A stretch of DNA of 64,000 bases from Zygotorulaspora mrakii (lineage: Eukaryota > Ascomycota > Saccharomycetes > Saccharomycetales > Saccharomycetaceae). A model generated the notes under the pieces. The model searched no databases. It saw nothing but the letters and a program-made list of their open reading frames with translations, and had not been told where the DNA came from. Made by a program: the position numbers and the translations under genes. Below, piece after piece: positions 9,727-20,004 of this stretch; the first letter of the stretch is position 1, and every line of letters begins with the position of its first letter. Location of the stretch: contig NC_050724.1 in assembly GCF_013402915.1 (NCBI RefSeq), forward strand, positions 496,001-560,000. The letters run 5' to 3'.

Positions 9727-11097
9727 TTATGGACTGAGAAGTGGTTTTTTTTGAATGCTGATTTCAATTCTTGTCATACCTGTCTCTTTCAAAAATTTCA
9801 GATATCTAATCTCAAACTCTCGATCCTTCTTCTTTAGTCTGTCTAAATGAAATTGAAGTACCGTATTGTCCAAGACCGGTGGCCTAGGTATTCTCTGCAT
9901 CCTTTTATACATCTGATATGCACCTGAATTTTTGTCCAAATCTTCTACAGGTATTGGAACTATGGCCCTAAAATAATCAGTGTTATTTTTATATTGAAAG
10001 TGCTCATTGAACTTTGCTCTCAATTTATGGTAATCCTTATTATAAAAACGACTGGTGAGTGAGGCTTTGGCTACCTCTTCTGAAGCCTTCATGTACTCAG
10101 TTGCGAGGCTACCATGACTGGCGCCTGGCGTTTTATCGATATGTTTGACCCTTGCGAAACAAGCCGCCGCAACTGCACATGAATATATTATAGCTTTTCG
10201 TGTATTGCGTCTTCTTGCAAATATTGCTGCTTCAAATGCGATCTTAGTGGCTCTTTCACGTGCCTCTAGAATACGAGCCGTGATTCTTGAAATCCTTAAC
10301 TCCGTGATGTTTCCTTTATAACTATCTTCTGGCAAGTATTTGTTTCGCCAGAATCTTATACGATGCCTGCGAACTCTTTTATATATGATAATATCAGGTT
10401 CTTTTTGAATTTGAGTTCGCTCTTGTTCTCTTTCTTTGTTTGACTCAAAACATCGGGTTTTACATTCAGCTTGAACTTCTACTCGCTGTTGTGATTTAGA
10501 CTGATTTTGTGGAACATCTGGCATTCCACTCAGTGACTTCGTCAGAACTTCAGAGTGTTGTCCAGACAAAGCCTCAGTTAGGCGTTTATTTTCTTTTTCG
10601 TTACTGCCTGGAAAATGTGCTTCATCTTGTAGAGGATCCATTATTTGATGGCAAGTAGCATAGGGATTTGGAATAGTTGGAAAAGTTGTAGACAGCCCCA
10701 TATCAAAATTCTCGCATTTTTTTGAAGATAACTCAGACATCTCATAGTTCAACCAAAATCTAAGTTTATGTGTGCATGATTCGGTATCTGAGTATATGCT
10801 CGAAGTCTCAAAAACAGAGTCCCCATCAGCGCTAGTCGATTCTTCATCATCTGTTGAAATTTTTGGGTTTGAAATTTCATTTTTCTTCCATAATTTTCGT
10901 TTTAGACCCTGCTTGATACCGTTTTTATTCTTAAAAAAGCTCGATCTCTTCTGTGTTTTGTCATCCTTAATAGGACATTTCGTTCCACAAGATGAGGCAC
11001 TGTGTGCATTTTCGAGATCATTTGACTGAACTGGAAAGATATTACTGATTGAAGTATATGATAAAAGTGTTGCACCATCACTTGCGATATCTGCCAT
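9727..11097 (-). CDS. Protein of unknown function at a synteny breakpoint
   Basis: I do not recognise this 456-residue protein. Residues 1 to about 230 are low complexity, rich in Ser, Asp, Glu and Lys, with a basic patch (KNGIKQGLKRKLWKK). From about 235 it looks folded: a basic start (YKRVRRHRIRFWRNKYLP), a long alanine-rich basic helix (ARERATKIAFEAAIFARRRN, then AIIYSCAVAAACFARV), and a charged helical end (QFHLDRLKKKDREFEIRYLKFLKE). No signal peptide or clear membrane helix is seen. S. cerevisiae has no gene at the matching position next to TMA20 or DJP1. Length, an ATG start and clean 5' and 3' spacers argue for a real gene, possibly one lost in S. cerevisiae or lineage-restricted. Confidence 0.8.
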   Translation of the reverse strand: MADIASDGATLLSYTSISNIFPVQSNDLENAHSASSCGTKCPIKDDKTQKRSSFFKNKNGIKQGLKRKLWKKNEISNPKISTDDEESTSADGDSVFETSSIYSDTESCTHKLRFWLNYEMSELSSKKCENFDMGLSTTFPTIPNPYATCHQIMDPLQDEAHFPGSNEKENKRLTEALSGQHSEVLTKSLSGMPDVPQNQSKSQQRVEVQAECKTRCFESNKEREQERTQIQKEPDIIIYKRVRRHRIRFWRNKYLPEDSYKGNITELRISRITARILEARERATKIAFEAAIFARRRNTRKAIIYSCAVAAACFARVKHIDKTPGASHGSLATEYMKASEEVAKASLTSRFYNKDYHKLRAKFNEHFQYKNNTDYFRAIVPIPVEDLDKNSGAYQMYKRMQRIPRPPVLDNTVLQFHLDRLKKKDREFEIRYLKFLKETGMTRIEISIQKKPLLSP

Positions 11098-11954
11098 AAT
11101 TTTTAATGCTTTTACTGCTACCTTTTAGCAATGTCTGTCTAAGTCAAATGAAGTGCTTCCACTTAGTCGTGAAATGTCCTAATTTTTTAGCACTTTCTTG
11201 CAATAAAAGCTCGTTATTCAATAGATGTTTTCTTCAGAATACCATTTATATAGTTTAAAACTCTTTTTGTGGATTTATTTTCTGTCACAGTTTTAAGATG
11301 CATAAGTCGCACGACGTTTCACTGTGCGTCAGAGATCCGATATGTGACGCCGGATGTTCCAACAAAACAAAAGAGCCCAAGAACTTTTGAAAAAACCAAA
11401 AGCTTCTTTATATGGCAGAATATATTTTGAATTTTTGCATTCTTGTTATTTAAACGGTATTTTCGTGGCTTTCTTACTTTCCCCTTCTCGATATTTTAGT
11501 GACTCGCAATAGACAAAAACTCTTCTAGAATTTCAAATGAGGACTCAAATTTATACCTGCGGGAGATGAAGATAAAACGAAGTGCCTCCAGCACTCTGAA
11601 TCTTCTCATTGTAAACCACCAACTGTGAACAGGTTCCACTCTGAACAAGGATTTTTGTTATAAGAAAATGTTTTTAGGGAAAATAAAAGTAATCCAACGT
11701 CAGAATGTTTTGAAGCTTGAGATGGGCTTCAAGTTCCGCAGCAACCTTTTGTTGAAAGGAATACCATGAGCCATCATTCCTTTCTCCTATATATGACCAC
11801 TATATCTTGACCCTCTTCGTGACAGATGACCATTGTAGTCGCACTTGAATTTTTTTTGATTGACTATACATAGACAGCATTTCGGTAAAACAAAATTAAG
11901 TGCTTCAAACAAACATGTAATCTGACCAAAGAAGGGCGCAATCGATCATCAATT
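11098..11954. other. Long divergent spacer between the unnamed gene and TMA20
   Basis: An 857-bp region holding promoters for both flanking genes. I looked for U4 snRNA, which lies near TMA20 on S. cerevisiae chromosome V, and did not find its conserved 5' stem sequence on either strand. Possible C/D-box-like tetramers are present but no convincing snoRNA. Confidence 0.5.
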
Positions 11955-12579
11955 ATGTTCAGAAAGTATGATATCTTAATTCATTCTCATAGCTCAATCA
12001 TAATTATGAAAAACTAACATAGCATCCGCTTTTTAACAAATTAGATTTACGAAGGAAGATGTCCACTCAAGATCGAAGGTGAAATCTTCGATGCAGAGAA
12101 CTTTGAAAGCAAAACTTGTGAGGCAGTACCCAAAATTGGAGGATGTCATTGATGAATTAATACCTAAAAAAAGTCAAATTGAACTGATAAAGTGTGAAGA
12201 TAAAATTCAATTGTACACTGTTGATGGCGAAGTGTTTTTCTTCCAAAAATTTGACGAACTGATTCCTAGCTTGAAACTCGTTCACAAATTTCCGGATGCT
12301 TACCCAACTGTCCAGGTTGACAGAGGTGCAATCAAATTTGTTCTATCTGGCGCTAACATAATGTGTCCAGGTTTAACGTCAGCTGGGGCGAAACTCCCAC
12401 CCGCTCCTGGATACGAAAATGACACTATTGTTGTAATCAATGCGGAAAATAAGGTGAGCGCCATGGCAGTAGGAAAGTTGATGATGAGTACAGAGGAAAT
12501 AAAGTCTATCAACAAAGGGCACGGAGTCGAAATGATTCATCATTTGGATGATCCTTTATGGAACTTTACCGTAGAATAA
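11955..12579 (+). CDS. TMA20: Tma20/MCT-1, ribosome recycling and translation factor (spliced)
   Basis: Exon 1 is 11955-11965 (ATG TTC AGA AA) and exon 2 is 12045-12579. The spliced protein starts MFRKFTKEDVHSRSKVKSS and has 181 residues, the same length as S. cerevisiae Tma20 (YER007C-A), whose intron is in the same place. Tma20 and Tma22 resemble eIF2D and remove deacylated tRNA and mRNA from post-termination 40S subunits. A pre-PUA domain covers about 1-90 and a PUA domain about 91-175 (IKFVLSGANIMCPGLTSAGA). It is convergent with PAC2, 67 bp apart, as on S. cerevisiae chromosome V. Confidence 0.94.
11966..12044 (+). other. Spliceosomal intron of TMA20
   Basis: A 79-nt intron with 5' site GTATGA (non-consensus last base), branch site AACTAAC at 12012-12018 and acceptor TTAG ending at 12044. 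Removing it restores the conserved N-terminus. Confidence 0.88.
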
Positions 12580-12646
12580 GCAAAGTGATTGTATATACGA
12601 CAAGCTTTTTTGATAGCTCTCTTTGGCATGGATACTCAATGCGAAC

Positions 12647-14131
12647 CTACTTGGTCTTCAAATAGATTGTATCTCCATCGTTAATATTAAAATGACTCAA
12701 GGTGTAGAAGTCACGGTCTAATTCATCAACTACTTCAGAGGAGACACCATGATATATTTTTATCCTAAACATATTCATGTTAAGCTTCTTGCAACATATA
12801 CATTTTAAGTAACGTACGCTGTAGGAAGACAATACTGTTAAATGTTCGGTTTTATGTTTATCTTGATCCACAAGGCTAACCTCAAGCAAAACTTGATCTA
12901 ATCCCGTCTTCATTGGTACCATGCTGGTTGGTGTAATTCTATACCTATGTGACAGAAGCTCCCACCGTTTCAAGCTTTTGTTTAGAGACGTTTCACCATC
13001 TCGCAACTTTGAGACAAAAAAGAGCTCAGCCTCATATCTCAATTCATCAGATAGAAAAGAGCCATTTACTATTTTGATGTTGTTTAGTCTCCCAATAACT
13101 TCATAAAAGCTGGAGATATCATCTTTCCAAAGTAGAGGATTCTTATTCACTCGTAACGAATAGAGCTGAGGAAAATTCGCATTTAGTTGATCGACTGCCT
13201 CCCAACAATTAATGCGATTATATGATAGATCAATATTTTTCAAACAAAGGGAGAATCCCACCTCCACAAATTCTATTTCGTTATGAGACATATTCAAGAT
13301 TTCAATATTGGGGCCAAAGAGGTTTTGTGATAAATGCTTCAGTTTATTGTAATTAAAATCCAATTCCTTCATGCTTTTAGGAAAAACCAGCTTTTCATCT
13401 TCGATGTCCAAAAGCGCATTCTTACTTATATCGAGTTTTACAATTGAAGGAAATATCATAAAGAGATTTCGAAGTTGTTCATTATCCAGGCCACAATCTA
13501 CCAACGACAACGATTTAACTTGGGTAAACAAATATGATGCATTGTGTGGTATTCGCCCTACAAACCGATTACCGGACAAATCGATAGTCTGCAAATTAGT
13601 TAAATGTGATATTATTTGACATAAATAATCAATATTCGACAGAAGATTATACGATAGATCCAATTCTGTCAAATTAATAAGATTCTCCTTGACAAGCTGC
13701 ATCTCTCCATCATCCATCAATGCATCGCATATAAGGTGGTCGGCCAAAGACATCTTGGTAAAAGACTTCAGTTTCTTATTCTTCTCATTTAACTTTTCAA
13801 TGCCAACGGCTTCAATCTTCTTTGAGCCTAAATAAAAGATATCCCATTCAGACGTTGACATGTATCTGTTGACAATTGCTTGCCAAAACGTAACAGAGGT
13901 ATGTACCTTCTTGCTAAGTGCAGATTCTTTGATAAAAGAGCCACCGAATCTTGAAGCCGTTTTGAAGTAGGTTTTACCTTCATATACACCACAGTTCTTA
14001 CCCCTATTGCAATTATCCCATTCAACACCGTAAGTGGTTGAAGAGGGCCATTTTGGAAAGACGCCAACAAACCGTATGGTGCAAAAATTCCCCTCAATCT
14101 TCAAACGATCACCTACTTTATAATTCATCAT
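12647..14131 (-). CDS. PAC2: Tubulin-folding cofactor E, Pac2
   Basis: A 494-residue homologue of S. cerevisiae Pac2 (YER007W), the cofactor E that acts with cofactors A-D to assemble alpha/beta-tubulin. An N-terminal CAP-Gly domain covers residues 5-75 (WPSSTTYGVEWDNCNRGKN, GVYEGKTYFKT, GGSFIKES). Leucine-rich repeats cover about 150-330 (LTELDLSYNLLSNIDYL, LQTIDLSGNRFVG, IVKLDISKNALLDIE). The C-terminus is ubiquitin-like (about 405-494). The frame begins with two consecutive ATGs, and either could be used. It is convergent with TMA20. Confidence 0.93.
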   Translation of the reverse strand: MMNYKVGDRLKIEGNFCTIRFVGVFPKWPSSTTYGVEWDNCNRGKNCGVYEGKTYFKTASRFGGSFIKESALSKKVHTSVTFWQAIVNRYMSTSEWDIFYLGSKKIEAVGIEKLNEKNKKLKSFTKMSLADHLICDALMDDGEMQLVKENLINLTELDLSYNLLSNIDYLCQIISHLTNLQTIDLSGNRFVGRIPHNASYLFTQVKSLSLVDCGLDNEQLRNLFMIFPSIVKLDISKNALLDIEDEKLVFPKSMKELDFNYNKLKHLSQNLFGPNIEILNMSHNEIEFVEVGFSLCLKNIDLSYNRINCWEAVDQLNANFPQLYSLRVNKNPLLWKDDISSFYEVIGRLNNIKIVNGSFLSDELRYEAELFFVSKLRDGETSLNKSLKRWELLSHRYRITPTSMVPMKTGLDQVLLEVSLVDQDKHKTEHLTVLSSYSVRYLKCICCKKLNMNMFRIKIYHGVSSEVVDELDRDFYTLSHFNINDGDTIYLKTK

Positions 14132-14329
14132 TCTTTTTGGCTAAGAAGTGTAGTCAAATGATACCTGTTTACATTACGCGCCTAAATAAAAGTTAATTTA
14201 TATTTTAAAAATTTGATTTCTATTTCATATCAGTGCATATATGATAATGTACATGTAGTTTATAAAATGGTTCCTTCTTTACGATCCCAAAGGCTAAGTA
14301 TCTGAAAGTTCATTTAGCTACCATATCCT

Positions 14330-15904
14330 CTAATTGTGATCGACAATGTCTTGTTCCTTTTCGGCACTGATGGCATCGTCAAGACTGGAAAACAATCCAT
14401 CTAGATCGAATTCCTTAGACCATTCTGTTACGATTGATGTGTCTTCTACCTTTTTAGGTGCCGATGAAACACCATTACCTATTGCACTGCCTGAAGGTTG
14501 AGAATCAGAAAGTACTTTTGAGGCCTTGGGCAATACCCAGCCCAAAATTTTACCATCTCTCCAATCATTTAAAACAGATATACCTGCACTTGCTAAATTT
14601 GGAATACCACCCTTACTCAATCTTCCCCTTTTACGTGCAACATGAATTAAAAAGTGTTTAGTGAACGTATCAGCATCATTTGCAGGAATTGCGGGTAAAT
14701 CATATAGTTTTTTGAAACTATTTGTCATTTCTTCAGATTTGGATAATCTTTTTACGAGCATCAATATGGAAGGATAAGGATCAATAATGTATTTTGGTGG
14801 TAAAGCACTCAATAAAGCTAGTTCAGCCTCCTTTTCAACTTTTGGCATTTTCTTGCTTTCACTGGGGAAGCAAATACCGGGAGAATCCAAGATTTTCAAT
14901 TTATTATCCACTTTGACCTCTCTCATAGTTGTCGTGACACCTGCTTGATTTCCTACAGGACATGCTTTAGAGGTACCACCACGACGAGATAACAGAGCAT
15001 TGATCACGGAAGATTTTCCCACATTTGGATAACCAATAACACCAACCACGATAGATCTCTTCAAGTTGCTATTTGTAGAGTAGGTCTTTAAGGCTTCAAG
15101 CAGAGCATTAGCAGTAACGGTTTGTGTCAATTTCTTATTGAAGGACGTGCTTGTAGTTGCACCTGGCGCAGATCTCAAGGGAATTGTTGGGAAGCTGGAT
15201 TTTAAAACGTTCAACCATTGCTCTAAAACATATGGTGGAATCAAATCAACTTTGTTCAAAATTAAAATCAACCTTTTGCCTTGACTTTGTAGAACAGCTT
15301 GTTCAATTTTTCTTGAACGAGTCCCTTCCGGATCCCTTGCATCTAAAACGTACAAGATAACATCAGAAGCATCGACAACAGTCTTAAAAATCTTATCATA
15401 AGCTTTTCTCGATTTATCTAATTCCGACTCACCCTGCTCAGTAGAATCATCATGATTATAAAAATCGATTTCGTAGTTAACAATATCCAGGTCTTCGTTG
15501 GCAATGTCATCGTCTCCCTCATTGTCATATTCTTTTGCCGCTTGTTGAGCTGACTCAACCAATGCAGCTAACCCATTAGCATCATCTTCCTCACTAATTT
15601 CACCACCATCGTCCGTGATACCATCACCCTGTTCCAAAAGTCTTTGTTTAGCTTCTAACCTTTGCTGTTTAGCCAGCTCCTTTTGCTCCTGAGCTTTCAA
15701 CTTCGCTACTTCAATTTCCTCTAAAATTCTAGACTTATAGGGAAAATTGGCTGGGATACCTGGATCTTTTTTGACTCTTGATTTCCATGTTGGATCCTTC
15801 TTTGCAATCTTTTTCTCCTTACGTCTTTGAGCGGCTGCCTTTTTTTTTATACCTTCCCTCATACGAGTGGAGGTTCTCTTAGAAGTACGTTTTCTTGTAC
15901 CCAT
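14330..15904 (-). CDS. NUG1: Nug1, circularly permuted GTPase of 60S biogenesis
   Basis: A 524-residue nuclear GTPase required for assembly and export of the pre-60S ribosome. The N-terminus is strongly basic (residues 1-95), with a coiled-coil-like KLKAQEQKELAKQQRLEAKQ stretch followed by an acidic segment. The G motifs are in permuted order, as in the YlqF/Nog2 group: G4 NKVD at 217-220, G1 GYPNVGKSS at 291-299, G2 threonines near 324, and G3 DSPG at 340-343. S. cerevisiae Nug1 (YER006W) has 520 residues. The upstream region carries PAC and RRPE motifs typical of ribosome-biogenesis genes. Confidence 0.97.
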   Translation of the reverse strand: MGTRKRTSKRTSTRMREGIKKKAAAQRRKEKKIAKKDPTWKSRVKKDPGIPANFPYKSRILEEIEVAKLKAQEQKELAKQQRLEAKQRLLEQGDGITDDGGEISEEDDANGLAALVESAQQAAKEYDNEGDDDIANEDLDIVNYEIDFYNHDDSTEQGESELDKSRKAYDKIFKTVVDASDVILYVLDARDPEGTRSRKIEQAVLQSQGKRLILILNKVDLIPPYVLEQWLNVLKSSFPTIPLRSAPGATTSTSFNKKLTQTVTANALLEALKTYSTNSNLKRSIVVGVIGYPNVGKSSVINALLSRRGGTSKACPVGNQAGVTTTMREVKVDNKLKILDSPGICFPSESKKMPKVEKEAELALLSALPPKYIIDPYPSILMLVKRLSKSEEMTNSFKKLYDLPAIPANDADTFTKHFLIHVARKRGRLSKGGIPNLASAGISVLNDWRDGKILGWVLPKASKVLSDSQPSGSAIGNGVSSAPKKVEDTSIVTEWSKEFDLDGLFSSLDDAISAEKEQDIVDHN

Positions 15905-15987
15905 TCTAAATAAATCTTTGCTAGTTTGTCAAGATCTTGCCTATACAGTTGATCCTGTGCACTTCTTTTTGATAAGTGTGATTTCTT

Positions 15988-16040
15988 CTCATCGCATCCC
16001 ATCGCATCGCGTAGATGCAAATTTTCAAATTTTCAAAATT
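15988..16040 (-). promoter_or_regulatory. PAC and RRPE-like elements upstream of NUG1
   Basis: CTCATCGC at 15988-15995 is a perfect reverse complement of the PAC box GCGATGAG, with further CATCGC repeats just after it. AAATTTTC/AAAATT runs at 16018-16040 resemble the RRPE element. Both lie 85-135 bp upstream of the NUG1 ATG, the usual place for Dot6/Tod6 and Stb3 regulation of ribosome biogenesis. Confidence 0.65.
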
Positions 16041-16227
16041 ATGGAAAAAGGCGTATAAGACGATTCCCGCTTCCCCGCATGGATTAATAGAAATTACAAA
16101 ATGACAAATACGAGAGAAGCTTCGAGTTTTTCGAAAAGGTCTTTAAGAGATTCTCTGGTTATATCTGCGTTAGATTTTGACGCATTTTCGAAGCTAATCT
16201 TCATGCTCGATTCTGAAAAACATTGGG

Positions 16228-16722
16228 TATTTGGAAAGAATGTTTTCTTCGGCGTTGTCGATAGTAACTTGGTTTGACATTGATGATAATACTATGATAT
16301 TCAATTATAGAGATATATAGGTCCTTGATTTTCTATATCATGAATCGAGATAAAACTGATTGAACTTGGATTAATATTTGGAAAATACGTCAGTATTTAT
16401 ACCTAACATTTTGCACCTATCGAACCACAAGAGACTACGACGAGCGAAGGATTTTCATCGTCATCACACCATTTCTAGTCCCATAGAATTCACAGTACAA
16501 CTGTTATTTCGTGTTCATTCCATAGACTCCTTCGTAGTCAGATTCCTGAACTGTAAACGTCTCGCGATAGAGTATCATCCGATATCTTTCCGGTATCGAT
16601 TGATATTCTGTTAGGGCTTCATCTGGTTTCGTTTATTTGGTTTTACAGACCAATTGTCTTGTTTTTTATGCTTATAAGTCATCTCTTTAATATATCTTAC
16701 AATATCGATTTATATTTCAACA
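16228..16722 (-). mobile_element. Solo LTR of a Ty-like retrotransposon (copy 1)
   Basis: A 495-bp element about 92% identical by eye to the reverse complement of 49996-50490. Read on the minus strand it begins TGTTGAAATATAAATCG and ends CTTTCCAAATA. A perfect 5-bp target duplication TTGGG flanks it (16223-16227 and 16723-16727). No internal gag or pol sequence remains. The TG start and resemblance to Ty1/Ty2 delta ends point to a Ty1/copia-type element; the TA rather than CA end is unusual. No tRNA gene is seen next to this copy. Confidence 0.88.
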
Positions 16723-16727
16723 TTGGG

Positions 16728-17927
16728 ATATTTGATAGGATTAATTGCCACAAGAGCCCTAATTTACGGATGGCCTGGCATTGATTGCCATCTGTAATCC
16801 ATAAACTTCCATAGAAAATACCAACAAAATGGCCCGAATTTGACGCCAGTCCTACGTTCTTTTAAAATAACGTTACAAGAACAGTTATGATCCTGTTGCT
16901 TTCTTCGAGCTCTCAGAAAAACATGGGAATGAATTTCCTTTTTATTCAATGAACTACGTTTCTGTCTTCGATGTCCCTTTCAATATGACAAAGAAGTTGT
17001 TCCTTGTAATAATTGCATTGCCATTGGTAGGGATTTGATTCGGGTTTCTTCATGCATTTTGGATAAGAGTGCAAGCAAGTCTAAGCGAAAGAGCCGTCAA
17101 TCTTGATCGAAAAAAAGACGGCCACTGGCACTATCAAGCCGCTACCACCTCTGGAACCTCAGCTTAAACAATATCTGCTGCGACTGTCTAACAATAGACC
17201 ATTTTTTCAGTGACTTTTGCACATCTATCCGTTTCTAGTGCTGATACTGGGAAAATTTCCGGCTAGACCACAGATTTGCGAGTCATCAAATTAACATATC
17301 TCCTTTAAACAGGTTCACGAAAAATAGAGGGCGATCCACCCGAGCCTTCAGCTCTAAATAGTAATTTCTTTTAACTTTTGACTGATTAAGCTCACTGCGT
17401 TTTACAATTACTTTGATTACAATAAGCTTTAAAACAAAAAAGGCACACAAAGTAATTCAAGCTGATTATACTATCTTGAGTGATGCATCCTAATAGAAGA
17501 ATAAAAATTTCTAAGATTGTACCGTCATCCTGCTCAGTTGCCATATCTTCAACTGTTAAACGAGCCTGTATATCCCACTCGAAACTGACGGTGAAAAAGA
17601 AGGCAAAGGCTTGCCAGAGTTTTGTGAACGTGACCCATAAATGTATGCGAGCTGAATGATTGCTTTGTGAGATATATGTAATCAAATAAAACGTGATATT
17701 CGGCGTAAAACAAAACTCAGATGACCAGCAATTAGCATACCACATACCACATATGATTTGGCAGTGTCGTCAGCGCTGTCTTTGGTGTGAGTTTGAGGCA
17801 GTATCACCAGCTCGAGCATATTTAAAAACCCCTGACTTAAGATACGAGTGCTTAAATTTAAGAAAGAGGTTCTGCCCAAAGGCGCATTCCCTCAACTTTG
17901 ACAATTAGATCAGTCATTCAATGACAT
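16728..17927. other. Gene-poor stretch between the LTR and YND1
   Basis: 1.2 kb with no convincing gene. Open frames up to 117 codons exist (for example 17392-17745, minus strand) but look like chance frames. A GCCGTC...GACGGC inverted pair lies at 17093-17122. In S. cerevisiae NUG1 and YND1 are close neighbours, so this spacer is unusually long. Confidence 0.45.
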
Positions 17928-19838
17928 TTAGTCATTGAATTTGGCATCCTTGAATTTCGAGAAGTCCGCCAATGAAAAGGCAGGTCTCACCAATTTTGAA
18001 TTATTTGGAAATGGCAGGGTAGATATTATGGGAGAAGAGGGGCTACTGGGCGTTTTCATTGATCGAATTGGATACTTCGTATCTTTGATGGCTTCAGCAG
18101 GAAGATTGAACATACTCTTGCTCCGGTACTTGCATCCCTCTTTATTTTCGTCAAAAATCTCGTTGGTAACATTGCTATCAAAGCTTCCAAGTTCTAGTTC
18201 TGACTGCGGATCGGGTACACTTGCTAAGTGCCTGAATTTTCTTAATTTCATTTTCATGACATTAACAACTTTATACCAGCCATGTTTCGATGGTTTACCC
18301 CTGGATTTCAACCATATCATTATAGCTAAAAGTATTATAACAAATCCGAAAATCCCAGCCGATAAATCCTTATCACGTCTGACTTCTCTTAAAGAACCAG
18401 GTAAGAAGTTGTGGGCAAGCAAGGAATTCTCGCTGGGTTTAACGCCAACAGTTGTACCAGCTATTCCTGCTTTGATACTCCCGCAAGCATAAAGCAATAT
18501 TTTACCTAAAGTCCATGATAGCTCATTCTCCTGAACACTGTCTGCACTTTGAAATAAAGGATGAGTATTGCCATCTTTTGGCGATTCGATGTTATCGATT
18601 CCCACCCTAGGAAGATTGAAACCCTCATGTAGTACATTTAAAATCCAATTTGCTTTGAAACAAGAATCTATAAGTAGGTCGACCGAGATGGAATTATAGA
18701 GCCCATCCTCGCTATTGCTTTTGATGGTTTCCCAATCCATTCTACAAAACTCCTTGACGTGTGAGCTGAATTCTTCAAAGTTATAGTTACCGCCTAGTTT
18801 AAAAAGGTCATTGGCAGTGTACCAGTACTCAGATGTTCCGATAAATTTGTCTCTATAGTAGTCTATCTGAGGAGCGTGTACTCCGTTGAAGAGGCAAGGC
18901 TTGTCTCTGCAAGGCATATTCTTTAGTAGCAAAGGGTATATAGATTTTGAGCACTGCTCATAGTTCCCGGAGCCATATATCTTAAACTCTTGACCGTCGT
19001 ATTTAAATTTTGTCTTGCAACCATTCGGAACACAAGGGTCTGTAATTTCAGTCCTGCTGTAATCATCACCATGGTAGTTGTTTGAATTTTCAGGTAAGCT
19101 GTTAATTAGCTGAACAAGGTATCTTCTTCGAGCCTCATTTGCACCAAAGCCGAGCCATGTACTCACAAAAACATTCCATTCTTGGATATCCCCATTGATG
19201 CTTCTCAGAGATAGTGAGGCTATGTCATCTGAATGCTTAGAAACTTCTGCTTGGTCACTAGGCGCAAATGCAATTTGTGTGGAAGCGCCACCCATATCCA
19301 TGAAACCAAAAGTGAAATGGTCTTGTCTAGACACTTCGTAACTATTGAAATGCCCATAAAGATAATTTAAACTTAACCAGCCGTAAAGACCTTCAATTTC
19401 CCCATCAATCACCTGAATTTGAGACTCGCAATTCTCGAGAAGAAATGCGGTCGAGTGCTTTATACCATGGCATAAACTCTTTATTATATCGTCTCTCTCT
19501 TTTTTGCGTAACAATCTCATACCAGCGGTTGCCTGTATAAACACAGGAGTGCTGTGAAGCTTCTCCTCCGGGATTATTTCCGAAGCAAACTCCAGCAAAA
19601 GCTTAATATGTTTCGAAAAAGCCTTTTTTGGCCTACTCTTGAATGAGGAAAGACCTGGGGTGACTTTGTATGTCCAGTCCTTGTTCTGAAAAATCTTAGG
19701 AACAGAGTGTAATAGTTGCTGATCATCAGTATGCTGTAAAAGAAACGTAGGATCCTCCCACTTATAGACATATATTCTTGAGCCAGATGACCCTGCATCG
19801 ATCACCACACCGTAGCAATTCCTCTCCACTTCACCCAT
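17928..19838 (-). CDS. YND1: Golgi apyrase Ynd1 (NTPDase)
   Basis: A 636-residue nucleoside di/triphosphatase that hydrolyses GDP and UDP in the Golgi lumen to drive nucleotide-sugar exchange and glycosylation. Apyrase conserved regions are present: ACR1 VIDAGSSGSRIYVYKW, ACR2 ATAGMRLL, ACR3 EGLYGWLSLNYLYG and ACR4 FMDMGGASTQIAF. A membrane helix (GIFGFVIILLAIMIWL) lies near residue 500, followed by a cytosolic tail ending RPAFSLADFSKFKDAKFND, like S. cerevisiae Ynd1 (YER005W, 630 residues). The open frame extends upstream, but only from a GTG. The first ATG (19838) matches the position of the S. cerevisiae start. Confidence 0.95.
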   Translation of the reverse strand: MGEVERNCYGVVIDAGSSGSRIYVYKWEDPTFLLQHTDDQQLLHSVPKIFQNKDWTYKVTPGLSSFKSRPKKAFSKHIKLLLEFASEIIPEEKLHSTPVFIQATAGMRLLRKKERDDIIKSLCHGIKHSTAFLLENCESQIQVIDGEIEGLYGWLSLNYLYGHFNSYEVSRQDHFTFGFMDMGGASTQIAFAPSDQAEVSKHSDDIASLSLRSINGDIQEWNVFVSTWLGFGANEARRRYLVQLINSLPENSNNYHGDDYSRTEITDPCVPNGCKTKFKYDGQEFKIYGSGNYEQCSKSIYPLLLKNMPCRDKPCLFNGVHAPQIDYYRDKFIGTSEYWYTANDLFKLGGNYNFEEFSSHVKEFCRMDWETIKSNSEDGLYNSISVDLLIDSCFKANWILNVLHEGFNLPRVGIDNIESPKDGNTHPLFQSADSVQENELSWTLGKILLYACGSIKAGIAGTTVGVKPSENSLLAHNFLPGSLREVRRDKDLSAGIFGFVIILLAIMIWLKSRGKPSKHGWYKVVNVMKMKLRKFRHLASVPDPQSELELGSFDSNVTNEIFDENKEGCKYRSKSMFNLPAEAIKDTKYPIRSMKTPSSPSSPIISTLPFPNNSKLVRPAFSLADFSKFKDAKFND

Positions 19839-20004
19839 CACCACAGTATTTGCTGGACGTCGCTGTAGAATCTTTCTACATATTATTATAGTGACGACTA
19901 TATTCCCCTGCACTTTTTAGCGCGTCAATTCAATAACGAAAATTTTGAAGTTAAACAACATATACTATAAAAAGTTTTACATAGACGATTGAATAAAATC
20001 TCAG

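Noticed and set aside
11098..11954. Possible U4 snRNA (SNR14) or snoRNA near TMA20
   Set aside because: The conserved U4 5' sequence was not found on either strand, and C/D-box-like tetramers lacked proper spacing and a terminal stem.
17093..17122. GCCGTC/GACGGC inverted pair as a possible RNA hairpin
   Set aside because: A 6-bp stem with an 18-nt loop occurs by chance and nothing around it suggests an RNA gene.
17392..17745. A 117-codon open frame with an ATG, hydrophobic, on the minus strand
   Set aside because: Composition (many Phe, Cys, Ile, scattered Gln/Asn) is typical of translated AT-rich spacer, and no motif or neighbour supports it.
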